Shown here: positions 35,930-45,439 of the stretch, piece after piece
Layout of the letters: every line of letters begins with the position of its first letter
How positions within the stretch are numbered: the stretch's first letter is position 1
Assembly (NCBI GenBank): GCA_012523945.1
Contig: JAAYSO010000057.1
Location: 1-59,050, forward strand
From: Bacillota bacterium
Lineage (GTDB): Bacteria > Bacillota > Dethiobacteria > Dethiobacterales > Dethiobacteraceae
Length of the DNA: 59,050 nucleotides
Direction of reading: 5' to 3'
The notes under the pieces: generated by a model
The model's database searches: none
What the model saw: only the letters and a program-made list of their open reading frames with translations
What the model was told of the DNA's origin: nothing
Made by a program: the position numbers and the translations under genes

Positions 35930-36579
35930 GTGCAATCGTCAAGTTAATGAACAGTATACTACTGGCCATTAACGGTTTTACCCACAACTACGGCCTGTCA
36001 ATTATTGTTTTAACCATTATCATAAAAATAATTACCTGGCCGTTAATGAGTAAACAATTGTCTTCAGCCAAAGCAATGCAGGAACTGCAGCCGGAGCTTA
36101 AAAAAATTCAGGAAAAGTATAAAAATGACCAGGCAAAATTAAACCAGGCCACGATGGAATTGTGGCAAAAGCATAATATTAACCCTTTGGCAGGTTGTCT
36201 TCCGTTACTAATTCAACTTCCAATTTTGTGGGCCATGTTTCAGGTTTTAAGATCGCCGGAAGGATTGACCGGAAGTACAATATTTTTAGGTATTGATATG
36301 CTGCAAGCACTGCGGACCGCAGAAGGTCTGCAGACCCATCCGGGCTACTGGATCTTAGTGATTGTATCTGCAGTAACAACTTTCCTTCAGCAAAAAGTGA
36401 TGATGACCGACAATTCGCAAAAGGCAATGACTTTTATGATGCCTATTTTGCTGTTGTACTTCAGCATTAATTTTCAGTCTGGCCTTGTCCTTTATTGGGT
36501 TGTAAGTAACCTGCTTAGTTTGGGACAACATTTACTCATTAACCGGCGGCCAATGAAGGGAGCGGTTAGTGAAGAATGA
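35926..36579 (+). CDS. yidC: Membrane protein insertase YidC/OxaA
   Basis: A 217-residue insertase with the five-helix Gram-positive core. Hydrophobic segments are at about 14-36, 85-110 ([18 protein letters not shown]), 140-157 and 170-205. The positively charged loop RLK-like [11 protein letters not shown] and the conserved groove region with WPLMSKQ are present. It is shorter than Bacillus SpoIIIJ and lacks a clear lipoprotein signal at the N-terminus, starting directly with a helix. It inserts membrane proteins with or without Sec. It overlaps jag by four bases. Confidence 0.94.
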   Translation: MSAIVKLMNSILLAINGFTHNYGLSIIVLTIIIKIITWPLMSKQLSSAKAMQELQPELKKIQEKYKNDQAKLNQATMELWQKHNINPLAGCLPLLIQLPILWAMFQVLRSPEGLTGSTIFLGIDMLQALRTAEGLQTHPGYWILVIVSAVTTFLQQKVMMTDNSQKAMTFMMPILLLYFSINFQSGLVLYWVVSNLLSLGQHLLINRRPMKGAVSEE

Positions 36580-37196
36580 GAGTAGTGGAAACCAGTGGCA
36601 AAACTGTGGAAGAAGCAGTAAACAAAGCATTGGCCGAATTATCATTATCCAGAGATCGCGTGGAAATAGAAGTCCTTGTTGAGCCAAGCAGCGGATTGTT
36701 TGGTCTTTTTGGTGCAAAACAAGCGCAAGTACGTGTGACGGAAATTGTGACACCAAAGGAATATATGTGTGATTTTTTAAAGAAAATAATTGAATTAATG
36801 AATATAGACGGCAAGATTGAGACGGAAGCAGAAGATGACATCATAAAAATGAATGTTACCGGCCAAAAAATGGGTATACTTATTGGTAAGCGCGGACAGA
36901 CTTTAAATGCTTTACAATACCTGCTGAATGTCATTTACCATAAGAAATTTCCCGATCAGGAAGGGCGCCTGATCTTAGATGTGGAAAATTACCGGGCCAA
37001 AAGAGAAGAAACATTGCGTACACTGGCAGAAAATTTAGCGAAGAAAGCTGTCCGGACGCGCCGGGAAATAGTTTTAGAACCGATGACTCCACAAGAAAGA
37101 AGAATTATTCATACTGCTTTACAGGAACATCGTGCTGTTACTACTTTCAGTGAAGGTACTGAACCTTACAGAAAAGTAGTTATTGCGCCCAAATAA
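36576..37196 (+). CDS. jag: Jag/KhpB RNA-binding protein (SpoIIIJ-associated)
   Basis: A 206-residue protein with three parts. The Jag N-terminal domain comes first (residues 1-50, VVETSGKTVEEAVNKALAEL). A KH domain follows (about 75-150, MGILIGKRGQTLNALQYLLN), and then an R3H domain (about 150-206, EPMTPQERRIIHTALQ then VTTFSEGTEPYRKVVI). It binds RNA and, in other Firmicutes, affects cell-wall growth and division. It is the last gene of the rpmH operon, overlapping yidC by 4 bp, and a terminator follows at once. Confidence 0.95.
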   Translation: MRVVETSGKTVEEAVNKALAELSLSRDRVEIEVLVEPSSGLFGLFGAKQAQVRVTEIVTPKEYMCDFLKKIIELMNIDGKIETEAEDDIIKMNVTGQKMGILIGKRGQTLNALQYLLNVIYHKKFPDQEGRLILDVENYRAKREETLRTLAENLAKKAVRTRREIVLEPMTPQERRIIHTALQEHRAVTTFSEGTEPYRKVVIAPK

Positions 37197-37200
37197 ACAG

Positions 37201-37227
37201 ACCGCCGCCCAAGAGGCGGTTTTTTTA
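37201..37227 (+). terminator. Terminator of the rpmH-jag operon
   Basis: ACCGCC pairs with GGCGGT around a short loop and is followed by seven T residues, 4 bp after the jag stop codon. Confidence 0.92.
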
Positions 37228-37312
37228 TCGGTAGGAAATTATATCAACCTTGATTTGTTTCTTTCCGATCTGTTACTTGACTGTTTTTGCAGTTGTAGTG
37301 AGGTGCAAAAAA

Positions 37313-38698
37313 ATGATTGATGATACAATCGCTGCCATTTCCACACCGCCTGGGGAAGGCGGAATAGGTATTGTCCGCATCAGCGGTCCTGCTGCTTTTA
37401 GCATTGGCAGGCAAATTTTTTTATTTAAGCGTAAAAGAGAAAAGATAAAAAGCCATTATCTTTATTACGGGCATGTGGTTGACCCTAAAGATCAGACAGT
37501 TATTGACGAAGCTTTAATTAGTTTTATGCGGGCGCCGCACACGTATACAAAGGAAGATGTGGTGGAAGTTAACTGCCACGGCGGTATTATGCCGCTGGCA
37601 AAAACTTTGGAAGTTATTTTGGCCTGTGGTGCTCGTTTGGCAGAACCGGGAGAGTTTACACAACGCGCTTTTCTTAACGGGCGTTTGGATTTAGCTCAGG
37701 CAGAAGCGGTGATCCAAATTATCCGGGCCAAAACGGAAACTGCCATGCGCCTGGGGGTAAATCAGCTTTCGGGGGGACTATCGCAAAAAGTAAAAGCAAT
37801 CCGTCAGACTTTATTGTCTCTGTTGGCACAGGTGGAAGCTTCCATTGATTTTCCGGAACATCAGGATGTGGAAGAAGTGGCCCGGGAAGAAATAGCAAGC
37901 AAAACTAAAGCAAGCCTGGCACAAATTGAGGAACTGCTGGCCACTGCCCATCACGGCCGCATCCTGCGCGAAGGTTTGCGTACTGTGATTGTGGGCAAGC
38001 CTAATGTGGGTAAAAGTTCGCTTTTAAATGCACTTTTGCGTGAGCAGCGGGCCATTGTCACCAATATTCCGGGAACGACGCGCGATGTGTTGGAGGAAAG
38101 TATTAATTTGGGCGGTATTGCTTTAACTATTACCGACACGGCGGGGATCCGTACCACTGAAGATGAAGTGGAAAAAATCGGGGTGGAACGTTCCCTGGCA
38201 GCTTTACAAACTGCCGATTTAATCCTCTTTGTAGTGGATAGTTCCCAGGAATTCAGCCGCGATGAGGAGGAGATCTGGCAGGAAATTGCCACTAAACCCT
38301 GTATTGTTATTGCCAATAAGATAGACCTGCTGACAGAACCGCAAGAAAAACTTGCTCTTTTGGCGGAGCAGTTTCAGCCGAAACAAATTGTGGCCATGTC
38401 TTTGCTCTATAATGAAGGCATTGGCGAACTGGAGGAAGCAATTAAGGCGGAAATTTTTCAAGGAAAAGTGCCGGCTGTTGAGTCAGCCATGGTTACTTCA
38501 ACGCGCCATAAAGATGCTTTACGCAGGGCAAAAGAAGCACTTTTAGACTTGACCGGTGCCGTGAAAGCCGGTGTGGCGGTGGATCTTCTGGCCATCGATC
38601 TGCATACGGCCGTGGAAAATTTGGGTGAAATTACAGGCGAAGCGGTAAGTGCCGATTTAACCAGAGAAATTTTTAGTACCTTCTGTATAGGTAAGTAG
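37313..38698 (+). CDS. mnmE: tRNA modification GTPase MnmE
   Basis: A 461-residue GTPase that, with MnmG, puts the carboxymethylaminomethyl group on U34 of certain tRNAs. The N-terminal folate-binding domain begins [23 protein letters not shown]. The inserted G domain shows [26 protein letters not shown] and NKID, and the C-terminus is the required CIGK. ATG 37313 follows GAGGTG; an in-frame start 63 bp upstream would add an unrelated hydrophobic stretch. It stands 20 bp before mnmG, the usual pair. Confidence 0.97.
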   Translation: MIDDTIAAISTPPGEGGIGIVRISGPAAFSIGRQIFLFKRKREKIKSHYLYYGHVVDPKDQTVIDEALISFMRAPHTYTKEDVVEVNCHGGIMPLAKTLEVILACGARLAEPGEFTQRAFLNGRLDLAQAEAVIQIIRAKTETAMRLGVNQLSGGLSQKVKAIRQTLLSLLAQVEASIDFPEHQDVEEVAREEIASKTKASLAQIEELLATAHHGRILREGLRTVIVGKPNVGKSSLLNALLREQRAIVTNIPGTTRDVLEESINLGGIALTITDTAGIRTTEDEVEKIGVERSLAALQTADLILFVVDSSQEFSRDEEEIWQEIATKPCIVIANKIDLLTEPQEKLALLAEQFQPKQIVAMSLLYNEGIGELEEAIKAEIFQGKVPAVESAMVTSTRHKDALRRAKEALLDLTGAVKAGVAVDLLAIDLHTAVENLGEITGEAVSADLTREIFSTFCIGK

Positions 38699-38717
38699 AA
38701 AAACGAGGTGTGCCCCA

Positions 38718-40613
38718 GTGACATATTTTGCAGGTGAATATGATGTAATTGTAATTGGAGCCGGACATGCCGGTTGTGAAGCTGCTTTGGCCGCAGCCCG
38801 GCTGGGCTGTAAGACATTGCTTTTAACCATCAATCTTGATGCTGTGGCACTGATGCCCTGCAATCCTGCCATTGGCGGCCCCGCTAAAGGACATCTGGTG
38901 CGGGAGATAGATGCTCTGGGCGGGGAAATGGCGAAAAATATTGATAAAACTAAAATCCAAATCCGCATGCTGAATACGGCAAAGGGTCCGGCTGTCCGTG
39001 CCCTGCGGGCACAAGCAGACAAATTTTTATACCAGTGGGAGATGCGCCGCACCCTGGAAAATACGCCAAATTTGCATTTACAGCAGACCATGGTGGAGCG
39101 AATACTGGTGCGCGGAGGGCGTGTAACAGGCGTGGTGACACGGACAGGAGCGGAATATGCGGCCCAGGCCGTAGTTTTAACATCGGGAACATATTTGTGC
39201 GGGCGGATTATTATCGGTCAACTGCACTATCGCGGCGGTCCCAACGGGCAACTGGCCAGTACGCAGCTTTCAGGCTCTTTAAAACAACTGGGGCTGGAAT
39301 TAATGCGTTTTAAAACCGGGACTCCGGCCAGAATTCATCGCGATTCCATAGATTTCAGCAAAACAATCATGCAGCCCGGAGATGAAAAAAATTATCATTT
39401 TTCTTTTCTTGCCGACGAACTGCCGCTGCGAGAGGAAGAACAAATCCCCTGCTGGCTAACGCATACCACGGAAGAAACGCATCAAATCATTTTAGATAAC
39501 TTACACCGCTCCCCTCTTTATTCCGGCGAGATTGAAGGGGTAGGACCGCGCTACTGTCCTTCCATTGAGGATAAAGTGGTACGCTTTCGGGACCGTCCTT
39601 CACATCAGGTATTTTTGGAACCGGAGGGACGCCATACGGCCGAGTATTATGTACAGGGCATGTCAACCAGCTTGCCGGAAGATGTGCAGCTGGCCATGTT
39701 AAAGACCATCCCGGGGTTGGAAAATGTTAAAATCTTGCGCCCAGGTTATGCCATTGAATATGATTGCATTGATCCGCGCCAGTTAAAACCGACTTTAGAA
39801 ATGAAAGCTGTGGAAGGTTTATACAGTGCCGGGCAAATTAACGGTTCTTCCGGGTATGAAGAAGCTGCGGCCCAGGGTCTTGTGGCCGGTATTAATGCTG
39901 TACTCAAAATCCGCGGTGAGGAACAATTAATCCTGGATCGTTCCATGGCTTATATCGGGGTGCTGATAGATGATTTAGTCACCAAAGGCACACCTGAACC
40001 TTACCGGATGATGACAAGCCGGGCTGAGTACCGCTTATTGCTACGACATGATAATGCCGATTTACGCTTAACGCCCCTTGGCGCCGGGATAGGCCTGATT
40101 TCACCGGCACGCTGGGCAAAATTTACGGCAAAAAAGGAGCAGATTGCCGCGGAACGCAAACGCCTGGAAACAACCCGCATCCCTGCCTCTGACCGGGTGA
40201 ATGCAAAACTGATCAGTTTAGGTACAAGGCCTTTAGAGCAGCCGGTGACGGCGGCACAGTTGCTAAAGCGCCATGAGATAAGCTATGAAGATATTTTAGA
40301 ATTTTTAGGGGAAGAAAAAAGTCTCTCTTTAGAGGTGGCGGAACAGGTGGAAATTCAAATCAAGTATGAAGGCTACATTGTCAAACAGCAACAGCAAATA
40401 GAAAAGTTTAAGAAAATGGAAAGTAAACTTTTACCGGAAGATTTTCCTTACCTGGAGCTGGAAGGAATCTCCCGTGAAGCGGCGGAAAAACTGGCAAAAA
40501 TTAAACCGCGCTCTGTAGGACAAGCCGGCCGTATTTCCGGTGTTTCCCCGGCTGATCTTGCTGTTTTGCTGGTTTATTTGGAACAAAACAGGCGGGGGCG
40601 CCGTGATGGATAA
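38718..40613 (+). CDS. mnmG: tRNA uridine-5-carboxymethylaminomethyl(34) synthesis protein MnmG
   Basis: A 631-residue FAD enzyme, partner of MnmE. The FAD motif [20 protein letters not shown] and the signatures [24 protein letters not shown] and GTFL-like [12 protein letters not shown] are present, as is the C-terminal helical domain. The start is GTG at 38718 with GAGGTG about 8 bp upstream. It overlaps rsmG by 8 bp, keeping the mnmE-mnmG-rsmG order of Firmicutes. Confidence 0.97.
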   Translation: MTYFAGEYDVIVIGAGHAGCEAALAAARLGCKTLLLTINLDAVALMPCNPAIGGPAKGHLVREIDALGGEMAKNIDKTKIQIRMLNTAKGPAVRALRAQADKFLYQWEMRRTLENTPNLHLQQTMVERILVRGGRVTGVVTRTGAEYAAQAVVLTSGTYLCGRIIIGQLHYRGGPNGQLASTQLSGSLKQLGLELMRFKTGTPARIHRDSIDFSKTIMQPGDEKNYHFSFLADELPLREEEQIPCWLTHTTEETHQIILDNLHRSPLYSGEIEGVGPRYCPSIEDKVVRFRDRPSHQVFLEPEGRHTAEYYVQGMSTSLPEDVQLAMLKTIPGLENVKILRPGYAIEYDCIDPRQLKPTLEMKAVEGLYSAGQINGSSGYEEAAAQGLVAGINAVLKIRGEEQLILDRSMAYIGVLIDDLVTKGTPEPYRMMTSRAEYRLLLRHDNADLRLTPLGAGIGLISPARWAKFTAKKEQIAAERKRLETTRIPASDRVNAKLISLGTRPLEQPVTAAQLLKRHEISYEDILEFLGEEKSLSLEVAEQVEIQIKYEGYIVKQQQQIEKFKKMESKLLPEDFPYLELEGISREAAEKLAKIKPRSVGQAGRISGVSPADLAVLLVYLEQNRRGRRDG

Positions 40614-41313
40614 GTTTTTTACTACTGCCAGCGGTTTACCCTTTAATTTAGATACTAAAACAAGGCAGCAATTCAAGCAGTATGCCGGGTTGCTGCAACA
40701 AAAAAATAAAGAAGTAAATCTTACCCGGATCACAGCTTTAGACGAGATTTATATAAAACATTTTTGGGATTCACTGGCCCTTTGCGTGAAAATGCCTGCT
40801 TTGGCCGCTACGGTCCTGGATGTGGGCAGTGGGGCCGGTTTGCCGGGAATTCCGTTAAAACTGGCTATGCCCAAGCTAAAATTGACACTGGTGGATTCGC
40901 TGCAAAAAAGAGTTTCTTTTTTACAGGAAGTGGCTGCCGCTTTGGCTTTAAAAGATGTGAGTGTGATTCATGCCCGGGCCGAAGATTTGGCTCGGGAGAA
41001 AAGATTTCGTGCACAATTTCCCCTGGTGGTTTCACGGGCAGTGGCCCGCTTAAATGTTTTAGCGGAATTATGCCTGCCATTTGTGCAGGCAGGTGGGGTT
41101 TTTGTGGCTTATAAAGGGCCGGAAGCCAGGCAGGAAGCAGAAGAAGCCCGTTTTGCCCTGGAAGAATTGGGGGGTAGGATTACTGAAATCTGGGATTATC
41201 AATTGCCGCAACAGATGGGAGAGCGTACTTTAATTTTTGTACAAAAAGAAAGGCCTACCCCGGAAAAATATCCGCGGCGGGCCGGAATACCGGCCAAAAG
41301 GCCTTTAGTGTAA
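40606..41313 (+). CDS. rsmG: 16S rRNA (guanine527-N7)-methyltransferase RsmG
   Basis: A 235-residue SAM-dependent methyltransferase acting on G527 (E. coli numbering) of 16S rRNA. Motifs are [20 protein letters not shown], the SAM loop [17 protein letters not shown], and [17 protein letters not shown] 40606 overlaps the end of mnmG and has GGGGG upstream; a reading from 40540 would lie inside mnmG and lacks family resemblance. A terminator follows. Confidence 0.96.
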   Translation: MDKFFTTASGLPFNLDTKTRQQFKQYAGLLQQKNKEVNLTRITALDEIYIKHFWDSLALCVKMPALAATVLDVGSGAGLPGIPLKLAMPKLKLTLVDSLQKRVSFLQEVAAALALKDVSVIHARAEDLAREKRFRAQFPLVVSRAVARLNVLAELCLPFVQAGGVFVAYKGPEARQEAEEARFALEELGGRITEIWDYQLPQQMGERTLIFVQKERPTPEKYPRRAGIPAKRPLV

Positions 41314-41323
41314 AACCAAAACA

Positions 41324-41370
41324 AAAAACGCCGTACCGGTCTAAAATACAGATCGTGACGGCGTTTTTTT
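41324..41370 (+). terminator. Terminator after rsmG
   Basis: AAAAACGCCGT pairs with ACGGCGTTTTT across a loop of about 25 nt with a seven-T tail, closing the mnmE-mnmG-rsmG unit. Confidence 0.85.
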
Positions 41371-41488
41371 AGCGGAAAAATTATGCTATCAATCTATTTT
41401 GCGGGAAATACTTAAATTTATGGAAGGATATACCTTTGGAGTGTCGAATAATTCAGCGTAAAAGAATGGATTAAAGGAGGTATATTAA

Positions 41489-42376
41489 ATGGGAGAAGAT
41501 TGGAGAATATTGATGGATCTTGAAGATAAGCGTTATCCCCAGGATCAGATACATAATATACCGATAAAAAATATTCGACCTAACCCTTACCAACCGCGCA
41601 AGGATTTTGAGCCGGAAAAAATCGCTGAGTTAATGCAGTCAATTAGAACATATGGTCTTTTGCAGCCTGTTATTGTGCGTAAGACAGAAGCTGGTTTTGA
41701 ACTGGTGGCGGGGGAGAGACGCTTACGTGCCTGCCGGCAGCTGGGATGGACAGAAATACCGGTTGTGATTAAAGAATTTTCTGAAAATGCCATGGCTACT
41801 GTTGCTTTAATTGAAAATTTACAGCGAGAGAATCTTTCTTATTTTGAGGAGGCTGCCGGTTATGAAAGATTATTGCGTGAATTTAATTTAACCCAAGAAG
41901 TACTGGCTCAGCGTATCGGCAAAAGCCAGTCCACCATTGCCAATAAATTACGCTTATTAAAATTACCCCCCAAAATAAAGGAAAAATTAATTACACATGA
42001 GCTGACGGAAAGACATGCCAGGGCGCTTTTGAAACTGCCTACAGAAGAGGCGCAGGAAATAATTTTGCGCGAAATCTGCAATTTAGGTTACACAGTGAAA
42101 CAAACGGAACAAAGAGTTGCCTCTTTCCTGCAACAGTGGGAAAAACCCCAAAAAGAAAGAAAAAAAGTTATTATCAGAGATATTCGTATCTTTTTAAATA
42201 CTGTTCGCCAAGCGGTGACACTTTTGGAATCCGGCGGTTTAGGTCCTAAACTGAAGGAAAAAGACCTGGGTGATTTTTTGGAAATCACCATCACTATTCC
42301 TAAAAACAAAAAAGACTCGTCAAAGCAAGCAGGAGAAAAAGCAGGAAATAATATTTCCCAGGCAATGAGCAGGTAA
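41489..42376 (+). CDS. noc: Nucleoid occlusion protein Noc (ParB family)
   Basis: A 295-residue ParB/Spo0J paralogue. It has the N-terminal domain (IPIKNIRPNPYQPRKDF), the CTP-binding motifs GLLQPVIVR and GERRLRA, ENLQRENLS, and the helix-turn-helix LAQRIGKSQSTIANKLRLLKL. Its place next to rsmG and before soj-spo0J is that of Noc in Bacillus, and the short N-terminal extension fits the membrane-targeting part of Noc. It blocks division over the nucleoid in that model. GGAGGT is upstream of ATG 41489. A degenerate Noc-like site (ATTTTGCGGGAAAT, 41396-41409) lies upstream of the gene. Confidence 0.88.
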   Translation: MGEDWRILMDLEDKRYPQDQIHNIPIKNIRPNPYQPRKDFEPEKIAELMQSIRTYGLLQPVIVRKTEAGFELVAGERRLRACRQLGWTEIPVVIKEFSENAMATVALIENLQRENLSYFEEAAGYERLLREFNLTQEVLAQRIGKSQSTIANKLRLLKLPPKIKEKLITHELTERHARALLKLPTEEAQEIILREICNLGYTVKQTEQRVASFLQQWEKPQKERKKVIIRDIRIFLNTVRQAVTLLESGGLGPKLKEKDLGDFLEITITIPKNKKDSSKQAGEKAGNNISQAMSR

Positions 42377-42513
42377 AACTGTTCCTGCCTGCAGTTACAG
42401 CACTTACAGGCAAAAAGGGGAAACCATTATTCAACAAAAACTCCGCTTTTTCTGCAGGGATTAAACTTTTCAGACGCGAATATGTAAAATACTGCAGAGA
42501 GCGAGGTGTAATC

Positions 42514-43290
42514 ATGACTCGTGTCATAGCTGTGGCGAATCAAAAAGGTGGAGTAGGAAAAACAACAACTGCTGTGAATTTAAGCGCCTGTTTAGCTACT
42601 TTCAAAAAGAAAGTTCTCTTGATGGATGTAGATCCGCAGGGGAATGCCACCAGCGGGGTGGGTTTGGAAAAAAGAGAAATTAAAACTTGTGTTTACGACG
42701 CATTAATTAATGAACTTCCTTTACGGAATATTATTCGTAAAACGCAAATCAAAGGACTGGATGTGGTGCCGGCCACTATTCAGCTGGCCGGTGCAGAAAT
42801 AGAACTTGTTTCCATTATCTCCAGGGAAGTACGCTTAAAGCATGTTTTAGAAGATGTCAAGCAAGAGTACGATTATGTTATTATTGATTGTCCTCCTTCC
42901 CTGGGACTTTTGACCCTTAATGCATTAGCTGCCGCCAATACTGTTTTAGTACCTATTCAATGTGAATATTACGCCCTGGAAGGTTTAAGCCAGCTGACGA
43001 ATACGGTTAAACTGGTGCAGAAACATTTGAATACGGAACTTGCTTATGAAGGTGTATTGTTAACTATGTATGATGCTCGGACCAATCTCTCCATTCAGGT
43101 AGCAGAAGAGGTCCGAAAATATTTTGGCAGCCAGGTGTTTGAAGTAGTCATCCCGCGCAATGTGCGGCTCAGTGAAGCGCCTAGTCATGGACAACCTATT
43201 ATTCTTTATGATGAGCGTTCAAAAGGGGCACAGACTTATCTAGAATTGGCAAAGGAAGTGATCGCCAATGAGCAAAAAAAGGTTGGGTAG
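42514..43290 (+). CDS. soj: Chromosome-partitioning ATPase ParA/Soj
   Basis: A 258-residue Walker-type ATPase. The deviant Walker A is NQKGGVGKTTTAVNLSA, switch I DVDPQGNATSG, Walker B DYVIIDCPPSLG, and the later VPIQCEYYALEGL is conserved. It works with ParB on origin segregation and, in Bacillus, regulates DnaA. GCGAGGTG precedes ATG 42514. It overlaps spo0J by 23 bp. Confidence 0.97.
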   Translation: MTRVIAVANQKGGVGKTTTAVNLSACLATFKKKVLLMDVDPQGNATSGVGLEKREIKTCVYDALINELPLRNIIRKTQIKGLDVVPATIQLAGAEIELVSIISREVRLKHVLEDVKQEYDYVIIDCPPSLGLLTLNALAAANTVLVPIQCEYYALEGLSQLTNTVKLVQKHLNTELAYEGVLLTMYDARTNLSIQVAEEVRKYFGSQVFEVVIPRNVRLSEAPSHGQPIILYDERSKGAQTYLELAKEVIANEQKKVG

Positions 43291-44110
43291 AGGAATACAT
43301 GCTCTTATTCCGCAAGTGGATGATACTCCTCTTTCTGATGCCATTGATGTGGAAACGGAAAAAATTCAAATTAACCCCAACCAACCGCGCAAAAAATTTG
43401 ATGAAGACAGTTTGGCAGAGCTTGCTCGTTCCGTGGAACAGCACGGCATCTTGCAACCTTTAATCGTAAGGCCTAACGGGGACAACTATGAAGTGGTCGC
43501 GGGGGAAAGAAGATTACGGGCGGCAAAAATAGCCGGCTTAACGCATGTTCCGGTACTGATTCGTACTCTGAGTGACCGGGAAATGATGGAGATTGCTTTA
43601 ATTGAAAATTTACAAAGAGAAGATTTAAATCCGCTGGAAGAAGCGGAAGCTTACAAGCGTTTAATGGAAGAATATAATTATACACAGGAGCAACTGGCAT
43701 TAAGGGTAGGGAAAAGCCGTTCAGCCATTGCCAATACTTTACGTTTACTGGGCCTTCATACCACTGTGCGGAAAATGCTGGCCGACGGTATCATCACAGA
43801 GGGACATGCCCGGGCCATTTTAGCTTTGCCTTTGGAAAAACAGCCGCCGGCGGCGCAAAAAGTTGTAGAACTTAATCTATCTGTACGGGAGACGGAACGT
43901 TTAAGCGGTGAAATACAGAAAAAAACCAATAAAGCGCAAAGGAGAAGGCGTGTAGAAAAAGACCGCTACATTCTTGATCTGGAAGAAAGACTGCGCACTT
44001 CCTGCGGCACTGCCGTCAATGTACGTCTTTCCCATACCGGAAAAGGGAAACTGGAAATACATTTTAGCGACTTGACAGAACTGGAGCGATTGTGTGAAAT
44101 ATTGTTATAG
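43268..44110 (+). CDS. spo0J: Chromosome-partitioning protein ParB/Spo0J
   Basis: A 280-residue centromere-binding protein. It starts MSKKRLGRGIHALIP and continues INPNQPRKKFD, GILQPLIVRP, GERRLRAAK, ENLQREDLNPLEEA and the helix-turn-helix LALRVGKSRSAIANTLRLL. The C-terminal dimer domain begins near 220. The start overlaps soj by 23 bp. Two perfect parS sites follow within 60 bp, a high-affinity loading place next to the gene itself. Confidence 0.97.
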   Translation: MSKKRLGRGIHALIPQVDDTPLSDAIDVETEKIQINPNQPRKKFDEDSLAELARSVEQHGILQPLIVRPNGDNYEVVAGERRLRAAKIAGLTHVPVLIRTLSDREMMEIALIENLQREDLNPLEEAEAYKRLMEEYNYTQEQLALRVGKSRSAIANTLRLLGLHTTVRKMLADGIITEGHARAILALPLEKQPPAAQKVVELNLSVRETERLSGEIQKKTNKAQRRRRVEKDRYILDLEERLRTSCGTAVNVRLSHTGKGKLEIHFSDLTELERLCEILL

Positions 44111-44114
44111 AAAT

Positions 44115-44130
44115 TGTTTCACGTGAAACA
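44115..44130. other. parS centromere site 1
   Basis: TGTTTCACGTGAAACA, the exact 16-bp palindromic parS consensus, begins 4 bp after the spo0J stop codon. Confidence 0.97.
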
Positions 44131-44149
44131 TTTTTCTTTTCCTTTAAAA

Positions 44150-44165
44150 TGTTTCACGTGAAACA
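44150..44165. other. parS centromere site 2
   Basis: A second exact TGTTTCACGTGAAACA, centred 35 bp from the first. It begins within an ATG and would encode MFHVKQ if translated; the true start of the next gene is further on. Confidence 0.97.
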
Positions 44166-44178
44166 AGCGGAGGTAGGA

Positions 44179-44886
44179 ATGGTTTTAGATTTATTTCAAG
44201 TACTACAAGGTTCAATTGTCAATGCAGTAACGATTATTGTGGGTGGGCTGATAGGTATTACTATTGGCGGCAAACTGCCGGAACGGATTAAAATTATTAT
44301 GTTGCAAGGGATTGCTCTGGCAGTTTTGATTATTGGTGTGCAGATGGGTTTGCAGTTGCAAAATTTAGTGGTAGTGATTTTTTGCTTAATTATCGGGGGT
44401 GTGATGGGGGAAATAGCCGACCTTGACGGCTGGTTGCAAAAATTAGGTAAGTATTTGGAAAAGCGGGCAGCTGCTGCCGGGTCAGGAGTAGCTCGCGCTT
44501 TTGTTTTTACTTCACTTGTGTATGTGGTGGGTGCTATGGCTATTACGGGCGCTTTAGAAAGCGGGCTGCTGGGTCAGCATCAAACTCTTTATGTGAAATC
44601 AATTTTGGACGGGATCACAGCGGTAGCCTTTGCTGCCACCATGGGGCCCGGAGTTTGCCTGGCGGCGGTGCCGGTTTTTTTCTATCAGGGGGGAATAGCC
44701 CTGGCCGCCGGCTGGGTACAACCGTATTTAGGTGCGGCAGTAATCAGTGAAATTACTGGTGTGGGCGGACTTTTAATTATTGCTATCGGTTTAAATATGT
44801 TAGAATTAACGGACATAAAAGTTGCCAATTTTTTGCCTGCTTTTGTAGTTTTGTTTGTAGCGGGAATTTTGCTGCCGGTTTTTTAA
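44179..44886 (+). CDS. DUF554 family membrane protein (YdfK/YqgA-like)
   Basis: A 235-residue polytopic membrane protein of unknown function. It has about six to seven hydrophobic segments and glycine-rich loops such as IVGGLIGITIGGKLPERIK, IIGGVMGEIADLDGWLQ and AATMGPGVCLAAVPVFFYQGG, matching the DUF554 family. I start it at ATG 44179 because GGAGGT is 6 bp upstream; the in-frame ATG at 44149 is part of a parS site. It is a frequent neighbour of spo0J in Clostridia. The transported substrate, if any, is unknown. Confidence 0.85.
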   Translation: MVLDLFQVLQGSIVNAVTIIVGGLIGITIGGKLPERIKIIMLQGIALAVLIIGVQMGLQLQNLVVVIFCLIIGGVMGEIADLDGWLQKLGKYLEKRAAAAGSGVARAFVFTSLVYVVGAMAITGALESGLLGQHQTLYVKSILDGITAVAFAATMGPGVCLAAVPVFFYQGGIALAAGWVQPYLGAAVISEITGVGGLLIIAIGLNMLELTDIKVANFLPAFVVLFVAGILLPVF

Positions 44887-44923
44887 TATATTTTGCAAGT
44901 TTTGGCTGCCGGAGGTTGTTTTT

Positions 44924-45439
44924 ATGGAATTACAGTTATATTTACTGTTAGGAATTGTGATTTTTCTGTTTCTTTTTTGTTTGGTTTTGCTGGTTTCTTT
45001 TTTGCGTCTCAATAAACGTTACCGGCAATTTATGACCGGTAGTGACGGTTTGAATTTGGAAACGAAGCTCTTGATACTGCAGGATAATGTAAAAGAGCTG
45101 CAAAGAGATTTTGTCGTTAGCGAGAGTTTGTTAAAAGAGTTGAAGCTGTTGTTGGAGCATACTTTTCAAGGTATAGGTGTAGTTCGCTTTAATGCTTTCC
45201 GCGACACAGGCGGTGATTTGAGTTTTGCAATAGCATTTCTTGACGGCCGGAAAAACGGTGTAGTAGTCACCGGTATTTATGGTCGTGAAGAATCGCGCAT
45301 CTATGCGAAACCGCTGCAGGAAGGTAACTCCATTTATCCTCTAACGGAAGAAGAAAAGGAAGCCATAAAAAAAGCCCTGGCGCTGAGAAAAGCGGCTATT
45401 GGCGGAAAAGATGAGGAAGACAGTGAAAGCTACAGGTAG
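44924..45439 (+). CDS. DUF4446 family membrane-anchored protein
   Basis: A 171-residue protein with one N-terminal transmembrane helix (residues 5-28), a short coiled-coil-like stretch (about 45-82), and a conserved C-terminal part GVVRFNAFRDTGGDLSFAIAFLD and GREESRIYAKPLQEG. These mark the DUF4446 family, found next to parB in many Clostridia. The single helix suggests a cytoplasmic domain attached to the membrane. No function is known. It overlaps the following lipid kinase by 17 bp. Confidence 0.85.
   Translation: MELQLYLLLGIVIFLFLFCLVLLVSFLRLNKRYRQFMTGSDGLNLETKLLILQDNVKELQRDFVVSESLLKELKLLLEHTFQGIGVVRFNAFRDTGGDLSFAIAFLDGRKNGVVVTGIYGREESRIYAKPLQEGNSIYPLTEEEKEAIKKALALRKAAIGGKDEEDSESYR

Noticed and set aside
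44149-44178. ATG 44149 as the start of the DUF554 gene
   Set aside because: It is part of parS site 2 and has no Shine-Dalgarno, while ATG 44179 has GGAGGT and the family N-terminus.
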